Positions 56,984 through 64,000 of a DNA stretch of 64,000 nt are shown in pieces. The stretch is from NCBI RefSeq assembly GCF_000260715.1, contig NC_017834.1:1868694-1932693 (forward strand). Direction: 5' to 3'. The notes beneath the pieces are model-generated. The model was not told the origin of the DNA, made no database searches, and worked only from the letters and a program-made list of their open reading frames with translations. The position numbers were made by a program, and so were the translations under genes. The stretch's first letter is position 1; each line of letters begins with the position of its first letter. Source of the DNA: Bifidobacterium animalis subsp. animalis ATCC 25527. GTDB taxonomy: Bacteria > Actinomycetota > Actinomycetes > Actinomycetales > Bifidobacteriaceae.

Positions 56984-57086
56984 GCGGATGGGGCCGACAC
57001 CCGGCAGGCCTGCTGAGGAGCGTGCTACGCACGAAGTGCGCAGGCACTTTGATGAAGCAGGCCTGCCGGGCGTCGGCCCCATCCGC
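56984..57086. repeat. long-stem hairpin H2 (31-bp arms)
   Basis: gcggatggggccgacacccg... and complement with one G-U-type mismatch, loop of 41 bases starting gaggagcgtgctac and ending gatga. Same apical sequence as H1 in opposite orientation, unrelated stem sequence. With H1 it fills 56786-57108. Confidence 0.8.
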
Positions 57087-57108
57087 TCAACGGGTGATGT
57101 CTCAGTCC

Positions 57109-58497
57109 CTACCCAAGCAGATCGATGATGCGCTGCATCTCCTCGGGAGATGAGAACACAATCTCAATGCGGCCATGCTGTTCGGAACCCTTGATCGAGA
57201 CCTTGGTGGCGAACCGTTCCGAAAGGTGCTGCTGAATCGGAGAACCGGCCCACGGATTGTTGCGGTTCGTCTTCGGCTTGCGCGGCTCCTTGTTCGCGCT
57301 CATCGAGACGATCTCCTCGACACTGCGCACCGAGAGACCCTCGTCTATGATGCGCTGGGCGAGCTGCTCCATCTCCGCATCGGTGTCGAGACCGAGCAGG
57401 GCGCGCGCATGACCGCTCGACAGCTGCCCCGCCGCGACCTTCTTCTGCACGCTCGCCGGCAGGTTCATGAGACGCAGTGTGTTCGCAATCTGCGGGCGTG
57501 ATTTCGAGACGGACTGTGCGAGCTGCTTCTGCGTCAGCCCGAACTCGTCAATCATCTGCTGGTATGCGGCCGCCTCTTCGAGCGGGTTCAGCGCGACCCT
57601 GTGCAGATTCTCGAGCAGTGCGTCACGCAGCATATACTCGTCGGACGTCGTCTTCACAATGACCGGAATCTCGGTGAGTCCCGCCAACTGCGACGCACGC
57701 CAGCGCCGCTCACCCATGATGAGCTCGTATTCGCTGTCCATGCGCCCGGCGAAACGGTCTGCGGCATGCTCCTCGGATTGCCTGCGCTTTGCCTCGTCAA
57801 TCTGCTCCTGCGGGCGTTTGCGCACGACGATCGGCTGCAGCACGCCCACTTCCTTGATCGAGTCGGCGAGCTCCTGCAGTTCCTCCTCGTTGAACGTGGT
57901 GCGCGGCTGGTACAGATTCGGGCCAATCTGATTCGGATTGAGCTCCACCAGGTAACCACCGGCGACCGGTTTGAGCTCCGGCGCCTCGCTCTCCTCTTCC
58001 TTCGGCTTCGCCGTGTTTGCCAGCGGAGTGCCATCGAAGAACATGTCGCTCGGGTGGTGGGTCATGGATGAGATCGCAGGCATCGTCGCGCGCTTGCCAT
58101 GCATTTTCACCGGGCTCGACGGGCGGTCGGGCTGCTGGGCCACATGGTGCTCCGCCGCCTGCGGCTGCAGTGTCATCGGCGCGGACAGCTTGTTCACCGT
58201 CTCCGCATGAATCGTCATCGCGCCCATTGAGGGGATCGTCGAGCTCAGCGGCGAAATCGGCCCGTCGACGTCCGCATAGGCCTCGGGGTCATATGGGGCC
58301 TTCTTTGGTCCCGTTGCAGCCTTGGCGGGCTTGCTGGGGGCCTTTTTAGCCGTCTTGCGCGCTGTCGTCCTCTTCGCGGGTTCCGGCTTCGTCGGTTCAG
58401 GCTTTACAACCTGCGCTTCGTGCTGGAACTCCTGCTCATCGGGAAGCGTGGGGAACAGTGCGCCGAGTCCCCTGCCCAACCGTGATTTCGATGCCAT
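57109..58497 (-). CDS. parB: chromosome partitioning protein ParB
   Basis: 462 residues. CTP-dependent clamp that loads at parS and spreads to segregate origins. The N-terminal half is long and variable, with a basic Lys/Ala/Pro stretch. The core has the NQIGPNLYQPRTTF segment, the GERRWRASQLAG CTP-binding motif, and the helix-turn-helix GLTQKQLAQSVSKSRPQIAN. The C-terminus is the dimer domain. The ATG overlaps the parA stop by one base, so the two are coupled. Confidence 0.95.
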   Translation of the reverse strand: MASKSRLGRGLGALFPTLPDEQEFQHEAQVVKPEPTKPEPAKRTTARKTAKKAPSKPAKAATGPKKAPYDPEAYADVDGPISPLSSTIPSMGAMTIHAETVNKLSAPMTLQPQAAEHHVAQQPDRPSSPVKMHGKRATMPAISSMTHHPSDMFFDGTPLANTAKPKEEESEAPELKPVAGGYLVELNPNQIGPNLYQPRTTFNEEELQELADSIKEVGVLQPIVVRKRPQEQIDEAKRRQSEEHAADRFAGRMDSEYELIMGERRWRASQLAGLTEIPVIVKTTSDEYMLRDALLENLHRVALNPLEEAAAYQQMIDEFGLTQKQLAQSVSKSRPQIANTLRLMNLPASVQKKVAAGQLSSGHARALLGLDTDAEMEQLAQRIIDEGLSVRSVEEIVSMSANKEPRKPKTNRNNPWAGSPIQQHLSERFATKVSIKGSEQHGRIEIVFSSPEEMQRIIDLLG

Positions 58498-59471
58498 CAG
58501 TTCTCGTTCCTCCTCGACGCAATGGTTTCCAGCACAATCTGAGAGCGTTCATTGATCTCGTAGGCGGCCTCGCGGTACGAGATGGCACCGAGTCCGCGCG
58601 GATCGTACGTGATCACCGTCTCACCGAAGCTCGGCGCCTCGGAAATCTTCACGGTTCGCGGAATCGTCGTGTCGAGCACAATGCTCGGGTAGTGCGTTTT
58701 CACTTCCTGATACACCTCGCGGCTGAGCAGCGTGCGCTTGTCGAACATCGTCACCAACATCGTGGAGACGAGCAGCAGCGGGTTGAAATGGGTCTGCACG
58801 AGGCCGATCGTGTTGATGAGCTGCCCAAGACCCTCCAGCGCATAGTATTCGGCCTGGATCGGAATGAGCATCTCGTTCACCGCGCACATCGCGTTGATCA
58901 CGAGCAGACCCAGGCTCGGCGCGCAATCGACGAACACGTAATCGTAGTGGATCTCGGCTGAGTCGAGGAACTTGTCGAGCGCCTCGTCAAGCAGATCGTT
59001 TCGGTTCGGCAGATCCGAGATCTCCAGTTCCGCGCCGGAGAGGTCGATGGATGCCGGGACCACCTGCAACGTGGGGAATTCAGGGCAGGTTTGCATAACG
59101 TCGGCGATGCCCGCGCGCCCCTCGATGACGTCGTAGACTGAAGGGTCGCCCGAATTGTGCTTGGCGCCGAGCGCGGTGGATGCATTGCCTTGTGGATCCA
59201 TGTCGATCACGAGCACGTTCATGCCGGCCAATGCGAGCGCCGCCGCCAGATTCACCGTGGTGCTCGTCTTGCCCACACCGCCCTTCTGATTGGCGACGGC
59301 GATGCGCCGCGTCTGCGCGGGCTGCTTGAACTTCAGTCGTTCCAATGCATGCAGGCGGGTCGATGCATCCGCAATTTCCGAGCCGACACCGGAATTCTCA
59401 TGGTCGGAAAAGATTCGCGCAATGGTGTCTTCGGCGCTTTCGAACTCAGGGCTGCTCCCTTGGTGTGTCAC
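58497..59471 (-). CDS. parA: chromosome partitioning ATPase ParA
   Basis: 324 residues, deviant Walker ATPase with KGGVGKTSTTVNLA (two signature lysines), DMDPQGNAST and DCAPSLGLLV. It forms the nucleoid-bound gradient that pulls ParB-parS. An N-terminal extension of about 50 residues precedes the ATPase. A parS-like site and DnaA boxes lie upstream, so its expression or the origin may be tied to these factors. Confidence 0.96.
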   Translation of the reverse strand: MTHQGSSPEFESAEDTIARIFSDHENSGVGSEIADASTRLHALERLKFKQPAQTRRIAVANQKGGVGKTSTTVNLAAALALAGMNVLVIDMDPQGNASTALGAKHNSGDPSVYDVIEGRAGIADVMQTCPEFPTLQVVPASIDLSGAELEISDLPNRNDLLDEALDKFLDSAEIHYDYVFVDCAPSLGLLVINAMCAVNEMLIPIQAEYYALEGLGQLINTIGLVQTHFNPLLLVSTMLVTMFDKRTLLSREVYQEVKTHYPSIVLDTTIPRTVKISEAPSFGETVITYDPRGLGAISYREAAYEINERSQIVLETIASRRNEN

Positions 59472-59537
59472 GAAGATTCCTCCTCATATCGCAATGTATC
59501 CAGTTTCTTCGTGCATACGGACAAACATGCCGTGTTT

Positions 59538-59553
59538 TGTTTCATGTGAAACG
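59538..59553. promoter_or_regulatory. parS-like site upstream of parA
   Basis: TGTTTCATGTGAAACG, 14 of 16 matches to the parS consensus, 67 bases upstream of the parA start: expected position for an origin-proximal parS or autoregulatory ParB site. Confidence 0.65.
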
Positions 59554-59583
59554 TGTCGTTTCCGCATTCGACCCAGCGCGAAG

Positions 59584-59733
59584 TTATCCACATCTCCTGT
59601 GGATGATTGTGGATAACCGGTGGATAACCCACCCCCATACCAAGCTCAGAAATTGGCTATTTTCAATGGCTTTGCAGATTTCCACAGCTCAAGAACACGC
59701 CGATGTGCACATTGTGGATAACTCTGTGGATAA
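59584..59733. promoter_or_regulatory. cluster of six DnaA boxes
   Basis: Perfect boxes at 59584-59592 (TTATCCACA), 59608-59616, 59713-59721 and 59725-59733 (TGTGGATAA), and single-mismatch boxes at 59598-59606 and 59619-59627. Spacings of 10-12 bases inside each group put neighbouring boxes on the same DNA face. The section between is AT-richer than the background. This is either part of oriC or a DnaA-responsive control region of parA. Confidence 0.75.
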
Positions 59734-59829
59734 CCAGAATGCCCCGCCACTACATGTAGTGGTTGAGCCGCTCGAAATCTCTATGAACCTTAGTGCACCC
59801 GGTGGGTCTGGTAGATGGTCGTCAACGAT

Positions 59830-59938
59830 GGAGTTGGTGGGGTGGGCGCGAGGCCCCGTCGAGGTTGAGGAACGTAAAGAGCGCTTGCGATCCAGTGACG
59901 AAGCCTCACCGGAGCCTCGCGCCCACCCCACCAACTCC
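59830..59938. repeat. long-stem hairpin H3
   Basis: ggagttggtggggtgggcgc... with 28-base arms (27 pairs) and a 53-base loop containing gaggaacgtaaagagcg and agtgacgaag. Downstream of rsmG on the minus strand, so possibly its terminator. Confidence 0.75.
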
Positions 59939-60009
59939 GCGCTATACCTAATACAATCACTCCCCCCATAGGGCGGTCATGAGCATTTGAGTCATCTGTG
60001 CGGCCGGGA

Positions 60010-60090
60010 TCGAGGTGGTGGGAAAAGGTGGAGGAACGTAAGGGAGCTTGCGACAGTGACGAATCTGTTCCGTAGTCGCCAGGCCGGCGC
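60010..60090. repeat. degenerate H-family element
   Basis: Contains ggaggaacgtaagggagc and ttgcgacagtgacgaatc, the conserved apical pair, but its flanks no longer form a good long stem. A decayed copy just after the rsmG stop. Confidence 0.6.
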
Positions 60091-60101
60091 AGACATGGCC
60101 G

Positions 60102-60845
60102 CTACTGCTTGTCAACGATCAGCACATGCGTGGGCTCAAGGCCCGGAGCCACCTCAGCTTCCTTGACCCGCGCGTGGCGCCCACCGTACTGCGCAATCAC
60201 TTTGCGCGCCTTCTCGATCTCGGCACCGGCGGAGCGTCCCTTCAACGCAATGAGCTCGCCATGCGGCGCCACGAGCGGCAACGTCCATCCGGCCAGCTTC
60301 GTCATCGGCGCGACCGCCCGGCAGGTCACCACGGTGAACGGATGCCGTATCGCCTGCGCCACCTCGGGAGTCACCGTGTTCTTGGCATGGCCGCGTCCCG
60401 AGGATTTCCCGCGTGCCTGCTCGAGTGCGGCGATCGCCTCCTCGGAGCGCGCGCGAACAATCTGCACATTCTCCAAACCCATCGTCTCCACACATTCGGA
60501 GAGCCACTCGCACCGGCGTTCCATCGGCTCGATCAGCGTGAACGTGTGGTCGGGCAGCATGGCGGCCGCGACCAGACCGGGGAATCCGCCACCGCTGCCA
60601 ATATCGGCGACCGAGCGGAATTGCTTGCCGCTCGTGGCCTGGCGAATGAACGGCACCACGGCGGCGGAATTGAGCAGATGGCGCTCCCACAGAATGTCGA
60701 CGTCACGCGGGCCGATCAGTCCGCGCGGCTCCCCCTCGGATTTCAGTTTCTCGTAGAATGCCCGCACCTTCGGCAATGCGTCGCCGAATATGGTCTCGAG
60801 AATCCCGGACTGCTCAATCTGTTCGTCGCTCATCATCTCACTCAT
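60102..60845 (-). CDS. rsmG: 16S rRNA (guanine527-N7)-methyltransferase
   Basis: 247 residues (GidB). Methylates G527 of 16S rRNA with SAM; loss gives low-level streptomycin resistance elsewhere. The SAM motif [12 protein letters not shown] is near residue 77, and conserved HLLNSA and MERR are nearby. Between jag and parA as in most Actinobacteria. Start may be ATG 60845 or an in-frame ATG four codons later. Confidence 0.95.
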   Translation of the reverse strand: MSEMMSDEQIEQSGILETIFGDALPKVRAFYEKLKSEGEPRGLIGPRDVDILWERHLLNSAAVVPFIRQATSGKQFRSVADIGSGGGFPGLVAAAMLPDHTFTLIEPMERRCEWLSECVETMGLENVQIVRARSEEAIAALEQARGKSSGRGHAKNTVTPEVAQAIRHPFTVVTCRAVAPMTKLAGWTLPLVAPHGELIALKGRSAGAEIEKARKVIAQYGGRHARVKEAEVAPGLEPTHVLIVDKQ

Positions 60846-60899
60846 ACCCCCATCCTAACCACCCTGCCAAACCCCAAGGCGTGCCGATCAGCCGGTTAT

Positions 60900-61036
60900 G
60901 GGAAGAAAATATGGAACCGCAGATTTTCTTCCAATCTACAGACCTCTCGCGGGAAGAAAATATTGAATTTCAGATTTTCTTCTGATGTAGCCCATGGTTC
61001 ACGAGAAGAATATATGCGCCGCGAATTATTTCTCTC
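60900..61036. repeat. three hairpins of family B with 51-52-bp spacing
   Basis: gggaagaaaatat begins at 60900 and 60951, and a decayed gagaagaatatat at 61003: spacings 51 and 52. The first two pair gggaagaaaa with ttttcttcc. Same family as 40311-40396. Situated just upstream of rsmG in the 60846-61292 gap, which has no gene. Confidence 0.75.
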
Positions 61037-61064
61037 ATTTGGCAGCAGGTACCGGCGAATCACC

Positions 61065-61158
61065 GCGGTGCGCGATGGGGCCGGCCGGGAAAGATGAGGA
61101 ACGTAAGGGAGCTTGCGACAGTGACGAATCCTTCCCGTCCGGCCCCATCGCGCGCCGC
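61065..61158. repeat. long-stem hairpin H4
   Basis: gcggtgcgcgatggggccgg... against ...ccggccccatcgcgcgccgc with loop gaggaacgtaagggagcttg...agtgacgaatc. Apical sequence nearly identical to the 60010 element and close to H3. Confidence 0.75.
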
Positions 61159-61233
61159 ACTGCCGGTAGCCTTCGACGTTGCTCCACGACTTGCACACCC
61201 CGGTCCCACCGCACTGCTCCATGCGATTCTATG

Positions 61234-61272
61234 AAAAACCGGCGCCACACCACTCGGGTGCGACGCCGGTTT
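61234..61272 (-). terminator. terminator of the rpmH-jag operon
   Basis: On the minus strand aaaccggcgtcgcacc pairs with ggtgtggcgccggttt and is followed by ttttt, 21 bases after the jag stop. Good intrinsic terminator. Confidence 0.85.
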
Positions 61273-61292
61273 CATCGAGACGAACAGGCGAC

Positions 61293-61835
61293 TCAGTCGT
61301 CGACGAGGAACTCGTCTTCCTCTACTGCCTCGCCGTCGGCCTCGGCACGTTTCAAATACACCGTGACATAGCGGTGCGGCTCCTCGCCATGCGAGCGGGA
61401 ACGCAGGCCCTCGTCACGCACGACATCGTGGATGATCTTGCGTTCGAACGAGTTCATTGGCTTGAGATCGACGGGCTCGCCGGTTTCGCGCACCTCGTCC
61501 ACGGCATCCAGGGCCATATCGCGCAGGGTCTGCCGCTTGCGCTTGAGGAAGCCGTCGACGTCCACGATCAGGTGCGAACGTTCGCCGGTCGCCTGCTGCA
61601 CGGCAAGGCGGGTGAGCTGCTGCAGCGCATCGACCACCTCGCCGTTCTTGCCGATCAGATGCTTGATGTCGGTGTCGTCGTCGGCCACAATCTGGACCAT
61701 CGGGCGGCCGTTGCGTACGCCCATCTCGATGTCGCCCTCGTAATCCGCGATGTCGAGCAGTCCCTCGAGGTAATCCGCGGCGATGTCCGCCTCCTCGTTG
61801 AGCTGGTCAAGCGTCTTGTCGTCAGTCTGCACCAT
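61293..61835 (-). CDS. khpB: RNA-binding KhpB/Jag protein (KH and R3H domains)
   Basis: 180 residues. A KH domain with IGKNGEVVDALQQL (about 75-90) and a C-terminal R3H domain with EGLRSRSHGEEPHR. It lacks the N-terminal Jag-N domain of the Firmicute proteins. Binds RNA and influences cell-wall elongation in other Gram-positives. It sits downstream of yidC as in nearly all Gram-positive genomes. Confidence 0.93.
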   Translation of the reverse strand: MVQTDDKTLDQLNEEADIAADYLEGLLDIADYEGDIEMGVRNGRPMVQIVADDDTDIKHLIGKNGEVVDALQQLTRLAVQQATGERSHLIVDVDGFLKRKRQTLRDMALDAVDEVRETGEPVDLKPMNSFERKIIHDVVRDEGLRSRSHGEEPHRYVTVYLKRAEADGEAVEEDEFLVDD

Positions 61836-61957
61836 GTTGGCACTCCTTACTCATACTGACTCGATTATATCGCTGGTCTTGCAGGTGGGTGCGGCCGACG
61901 ACACCGAGTATGTCGCCGACCGCCTTGCCGATATAGCTCACCGGTCCGGGCGACCGG

Positions 61958-62968
61958 TCACTTCTTCCTGCCGCGGTTCTTGCGCTTCGGCTGTTCGCGC
62001 TGGAACCCTTGGGTCACGCGGGATTCGGCTTCCTGCTTGGCCTTGATGAGCTCCTCCTCCTCGAGGGACGGCCGGCCTTCCTTCTCGCGCTTCTTGTTCT
62101 CGTTGTTGTGGTCGCGAATCTCCTTCGCCTCAGCGGCTGGGCTGCCCGGCGTGGGGAATTCGTGCACCTGCCACATGGTGCGCAGCAGGTTGCAGATGTT
62201 GTTCGCGAGCCAGTAGATGAGCACGGCGAAAGGCATGGCCACGCCGGAGAAGATGTACATGATCGGGAAGACCCACAGCATGGCCTTCTGCATCATCTGG
62301 CTCTGGCGGTTCACGGAGGCCGGCGCCGTGTTGCGGCGCATCGAATAGAACTGCATGTACCACAGGCAGGCGCACATCAACGCGACGAAGATGCCGATCA
62401 CGACCTTGCCGGTCGTGGTGGCGGTGGTGAACGAATCGGTGATCTTCACACCGAAATACGTGGATTGCGAGAACGACTCCGCGGTGGCGACGTCGAAGGC
62501 GCCGAGCGGACTGCGCTTGCCGCGTGCGATGTACGGGATGGCGGAGAGCACGTAGAACATGCACATGAACACCGGGCCCTGCAACAGCATCGGCAGGCAG
62601 GAGCCGGCCGGGTTCGCGTTGTTGTCCTTATACAGCTTCATCATCTCGCGCTGCAGGGCTTCCTTCGAAGCCGGGTCGTTCTTGCCCTTGTACTTGTTCT
62701 GGATCTTCATCATCTTGGGCTGCATCGCCTGCATGGCGCGCATGCCCTTCATGCTCTTGTAGTAGAGCGGGAACACGCAGGCCTGCACCACGATCACCAG
62801 GAAGATGATCGCCAGTGCCCATGAGATGCCGTGCTCAGGCATGCCAATGAACGTGAACAGCTTGTGGAAGACCCACATCACCCACGTCATAAGCCATTCT
62901 ATTGGCGTGAGGATCTTGTAGACGAATCCCCAGATGCCGGCGTCAAGAAGAAAGTTTTCGGAATTCAT
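61958..62968 (-). CDS. yidC: membrane protein insertase YidC
   Basis: 336 residues. Five spans, the conserved YKSMKGMRAMQAMQPKMMKI cytoplasmic loop and a basic C-terminal tail (QPKRKNRGRKK) that can touch ribosomes. Inserts membrane proteins with or without SecYEG. The stop of yidD directly abuts its ATG, so it is coupled. Confidence 0.95.
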   Translation of the reverse strand: MNSENFLLDAGIWGFVYKILTPIEWLMTWVMWVFHKLFTFIGMPEHGISWALAIIFLVIVVQACVFPLYYKSMKGMRAMQAMQPKMMKIQNKYKGKNDPASKEALQREMMKLYKDNNANPAGSCLPMLLQGPVFMCMFYVLSAIPYIARGKRSPLGAFDVATAESFSQSTYFGVKITDSFTTATTTGKVVIGIFVALMCACLWYMQFYSMRRNTAPASVNRQSQMMQKAMLWVFPIMYIFSGVAMPFAVLIYWLANNICNLLRTMWQVHEFPTPGSPAAEAKEIRDHNNENKKREKEGRPSLEEEELIKAKQEAESRVTQGFQREQPKRKNRGRKK

Positions 62969-63286
62969 TTAGGCTGCCTGCTCCTTCCCGTGTGATGGCA
63001 GCGGGGTAAGTCTCGGCTCCTCATGTGCCTTCGACCACGAACATCTGTAGAACAGCGAGAACCGTTGGGGAACATCGTCAATATCGCAACGCGTCCAGGG
63101 CCTGCAGCGCAAGAGTCTCAATGCGGCGAGCATGCCACCGCGAATGGCGCCGAACCGTTCGATCGCTTCAAGGGCATAGTTGGAACAGCTGGGGTAATAA
63201 TGGCAAGAGGGCGGTGTATTCGCCGAAATCCGCCGTTGATACCAGCGGATGCAACGAATCATCACTCGCCCTGCATACCCTGTCAC
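62969..63286 (-). CDS. yidD: membrane protein insertion efficiency factor YidD
   Basis: 105 residues; Cys-containing [15 protein letters not shown] and RLLRCRPW mark the family. Helps YidC-dependent insertion. GTG 63286 overlaps the rnpA stop (GTGA); ATG 63262 (MIRCIRWYQ) is the more usual family start. Confidence 0.92.
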   Translation of the reverse strand: MTGYAGRVMIRCIRWYQRRISANTPPSCHYYPSCSNYALEAIERFGAIRGGMLAALRLLRCRPWTRCDIDDVPQRFSLFYRCSWSKAHEEPRLTPLPSHGKEQAA

Positions 63287-63639
63287 GATTGCTCCGATTT
63301 GCGCATCACTGCGCGAAACAGCGCCTGAATCTGCGCTTCAAGAGACTGGAAGGAGGCATGCGCCGCCCTCGGCTTCGCACGCAGCACAATATCGCAGTCT
63401 GCGGGAAGCTCATGCTCATAGCGATGCGCCAATACTCGGAATCGACGTTTCACCGTATTGCGAACCACCGCGTTCCCCACCGATTTGGAGACGGCCAAAC
63501 CCAAACGCCTCGCCGGTGCCGCACCGGTCGGGGTCGACGGCGTGTGCACCACGTAATGCAGCACAATGTCCGCGTCACTGACCCGACGGCGGCGTTTGAG
63601 TACGGCGACAAATTCGCGATGGTTTTTCAGCCGCTCCAC
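63283..63639 (-). CDS. rnpA: ribonuclease P protein component
   Basis: 118 residues. Basic protein that binds the catalytic RNase P RNA for tRNA 5' maturation. The signature [16 protein letters not shown] is intact. Twelve bases after rpmH, same operon. Confidence 0.95.
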   Translation of the reverse strand: MERLKNHREFVAVLKRRRRVSDADIVLHYVVHTPSTPTGAAPARRLGLAVSKSVGNAVVRNTVKRRFRVLAHRYEHELPADCDIVLRAKPRAAHASFQSLEAQIQALFRAVMRKSEQS

Positions 63640-63651
63640 TTCGCGTGCGAA

Positions 63652-63786
63652 TCAGGCGGAGAGGGACTTGCGGCCCTTGGCGCGACGGCGGTTGATGAGC
63701 GCGCGGCCTGCGCGGGTGCGCATGCGAACGCGGAAGCCGCTCTTCATGTGACGGCGGCGGTTATTCGGCTGGAATGTCCTCTTCAT
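63652..63786 (-). CDS. rpmH: 50S ribosomal protein L34
   Basis: 44 residues, very basic, beginning [12 protein letters not shown] and ending AKGRKSLSA, a typical bacterial L34. Too short to stand out as an open frame, but the position before rnpA and the sequence leave little doubt. First gene of rpmH-rnpA-yidD-yidC-khpB. Confidence 0.97.
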   Translation of the reverse strand: MKRTFQPNNRRRHMKSGFRVRMRTRAGRALINRRRAKGRKSLSA

Positions 63787-64000
63787 ACAAACTCCCGGTT
63801 AATTTAGGCCATGCTCGTGCACGGCTCCTCATGAGTCAAGCTCTACCAATTTACAAGCACCCCTACCCGTGGGCGTGATCCACGCACATTTCCACAATTG
63901 CCGTGGTGCATAGGCTCGCGAAAATGTACACCGCGCGCTGTGGGCAGATTCGCCGCATTACCCACAAACCCGTTGAAATATGGGGACAATTCGCGCAATC
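63787..64000. other. rpmH upstream region, edge of the origin region
   Basis: 214 bases with the rpmH promoter. Near-matches to DnaA boxes appear: TTTCCACA (63889-63896) and TTACCCACA (63958-63966). dnaA is expected shortly beyond the window edge on the plus strand. Confidence 0.5.

Overview
This window is a high-GC actinobacterial chromosome segment, almost certainly Bifidobacterium. The partial 16S rRNA gene at the left edge reads as bifidobacterial and, from memory, looks closest to the B. animalis/B. pseudolongum group (this species-level call is inference). Gene content agrees: a bifid-type alpha-galactoside locus, a UgpC/MsiK-type ATPase, the actinobacterial MurJ-pseudokinase fusion, and the conserved origin-side block that ends in rpmH.

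Layout. 1-1312 is the 5' part of a 16S gene on the minus strand, followed by its long leader/promoter region with two palindromic repeats. 2171-7761 holds a sirtuin (cobB), threonine dehydratase (ilvA), an unrecognised two-gene operon whose second protein has an 11-residue amphipathic repeat plus a glycine-rich hydrophobic core, and a broken ATPase tail. 7918-21501 is a sugar locus: GH13 alpha-glucosidase, raffinose-synthase-like GH36, a three-gene ABC importer, a ROK regulator and a GH36 alpha-galactosidase. Inside it sit large non-coding repeat arrays and one AbiEi/DUF559-like gene. 21618-41601 carries housekeeping and transport genes: tadA, a Na+/H+ antiporter, an esterase, dcd, a P-type ATPase, rlmB, a flavoprotein disulfide oxidoreductase, a DUF4032 protein, a UgpC/MsiK-type ATPase, a potassium channel, a Ser/Thr kinase and a DsbA-like protein. 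41817-46504 has tRNA-Thr, a probable C-rich-loop small RNA, an Rpf-like G5 protein, rsmA, ispE and a LytR_C protein. 46700-63786 is the conserved actinobacterial block cca, nudix, DUF6049, murJ, trxB, parB, parA, rsmG, jag, yidC, yidD, rnpA, rpmH. dnaA should lie just beyond base 64000.

How the genes work together. The ABC importer has no ATPase gene of its own and is probably energised by the UgpC/MsiK-type ATPase at 35514. Imported alpha-galactosides would be cut by the GH36 and GH13 enzymes, with the ROK protein as probable local repressor. ParA, ParB, candidate parS sites and a cluster of DnaA boxes upstream of parA form the segregation/origin module. The murJ, Rpf-like, kinase, yidC and jag genes serve envelope growth.

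Most unusual signal. Several unrelated repeat families share the same period of 52 bp (or multiples of it). The best is an array of ten units at exactly 52-bp spacing (9935-10454). Related units resume at 11542, so the DUF559-like gene sits inside or between arrays. Two other families at 13894-14541 and the hairpins at 40311 and 60900 use the same period. Separately, long-stem hairpins with a conserved apical sequence sit at operon ends. Spacings were counted by eye from the printed coordinates.
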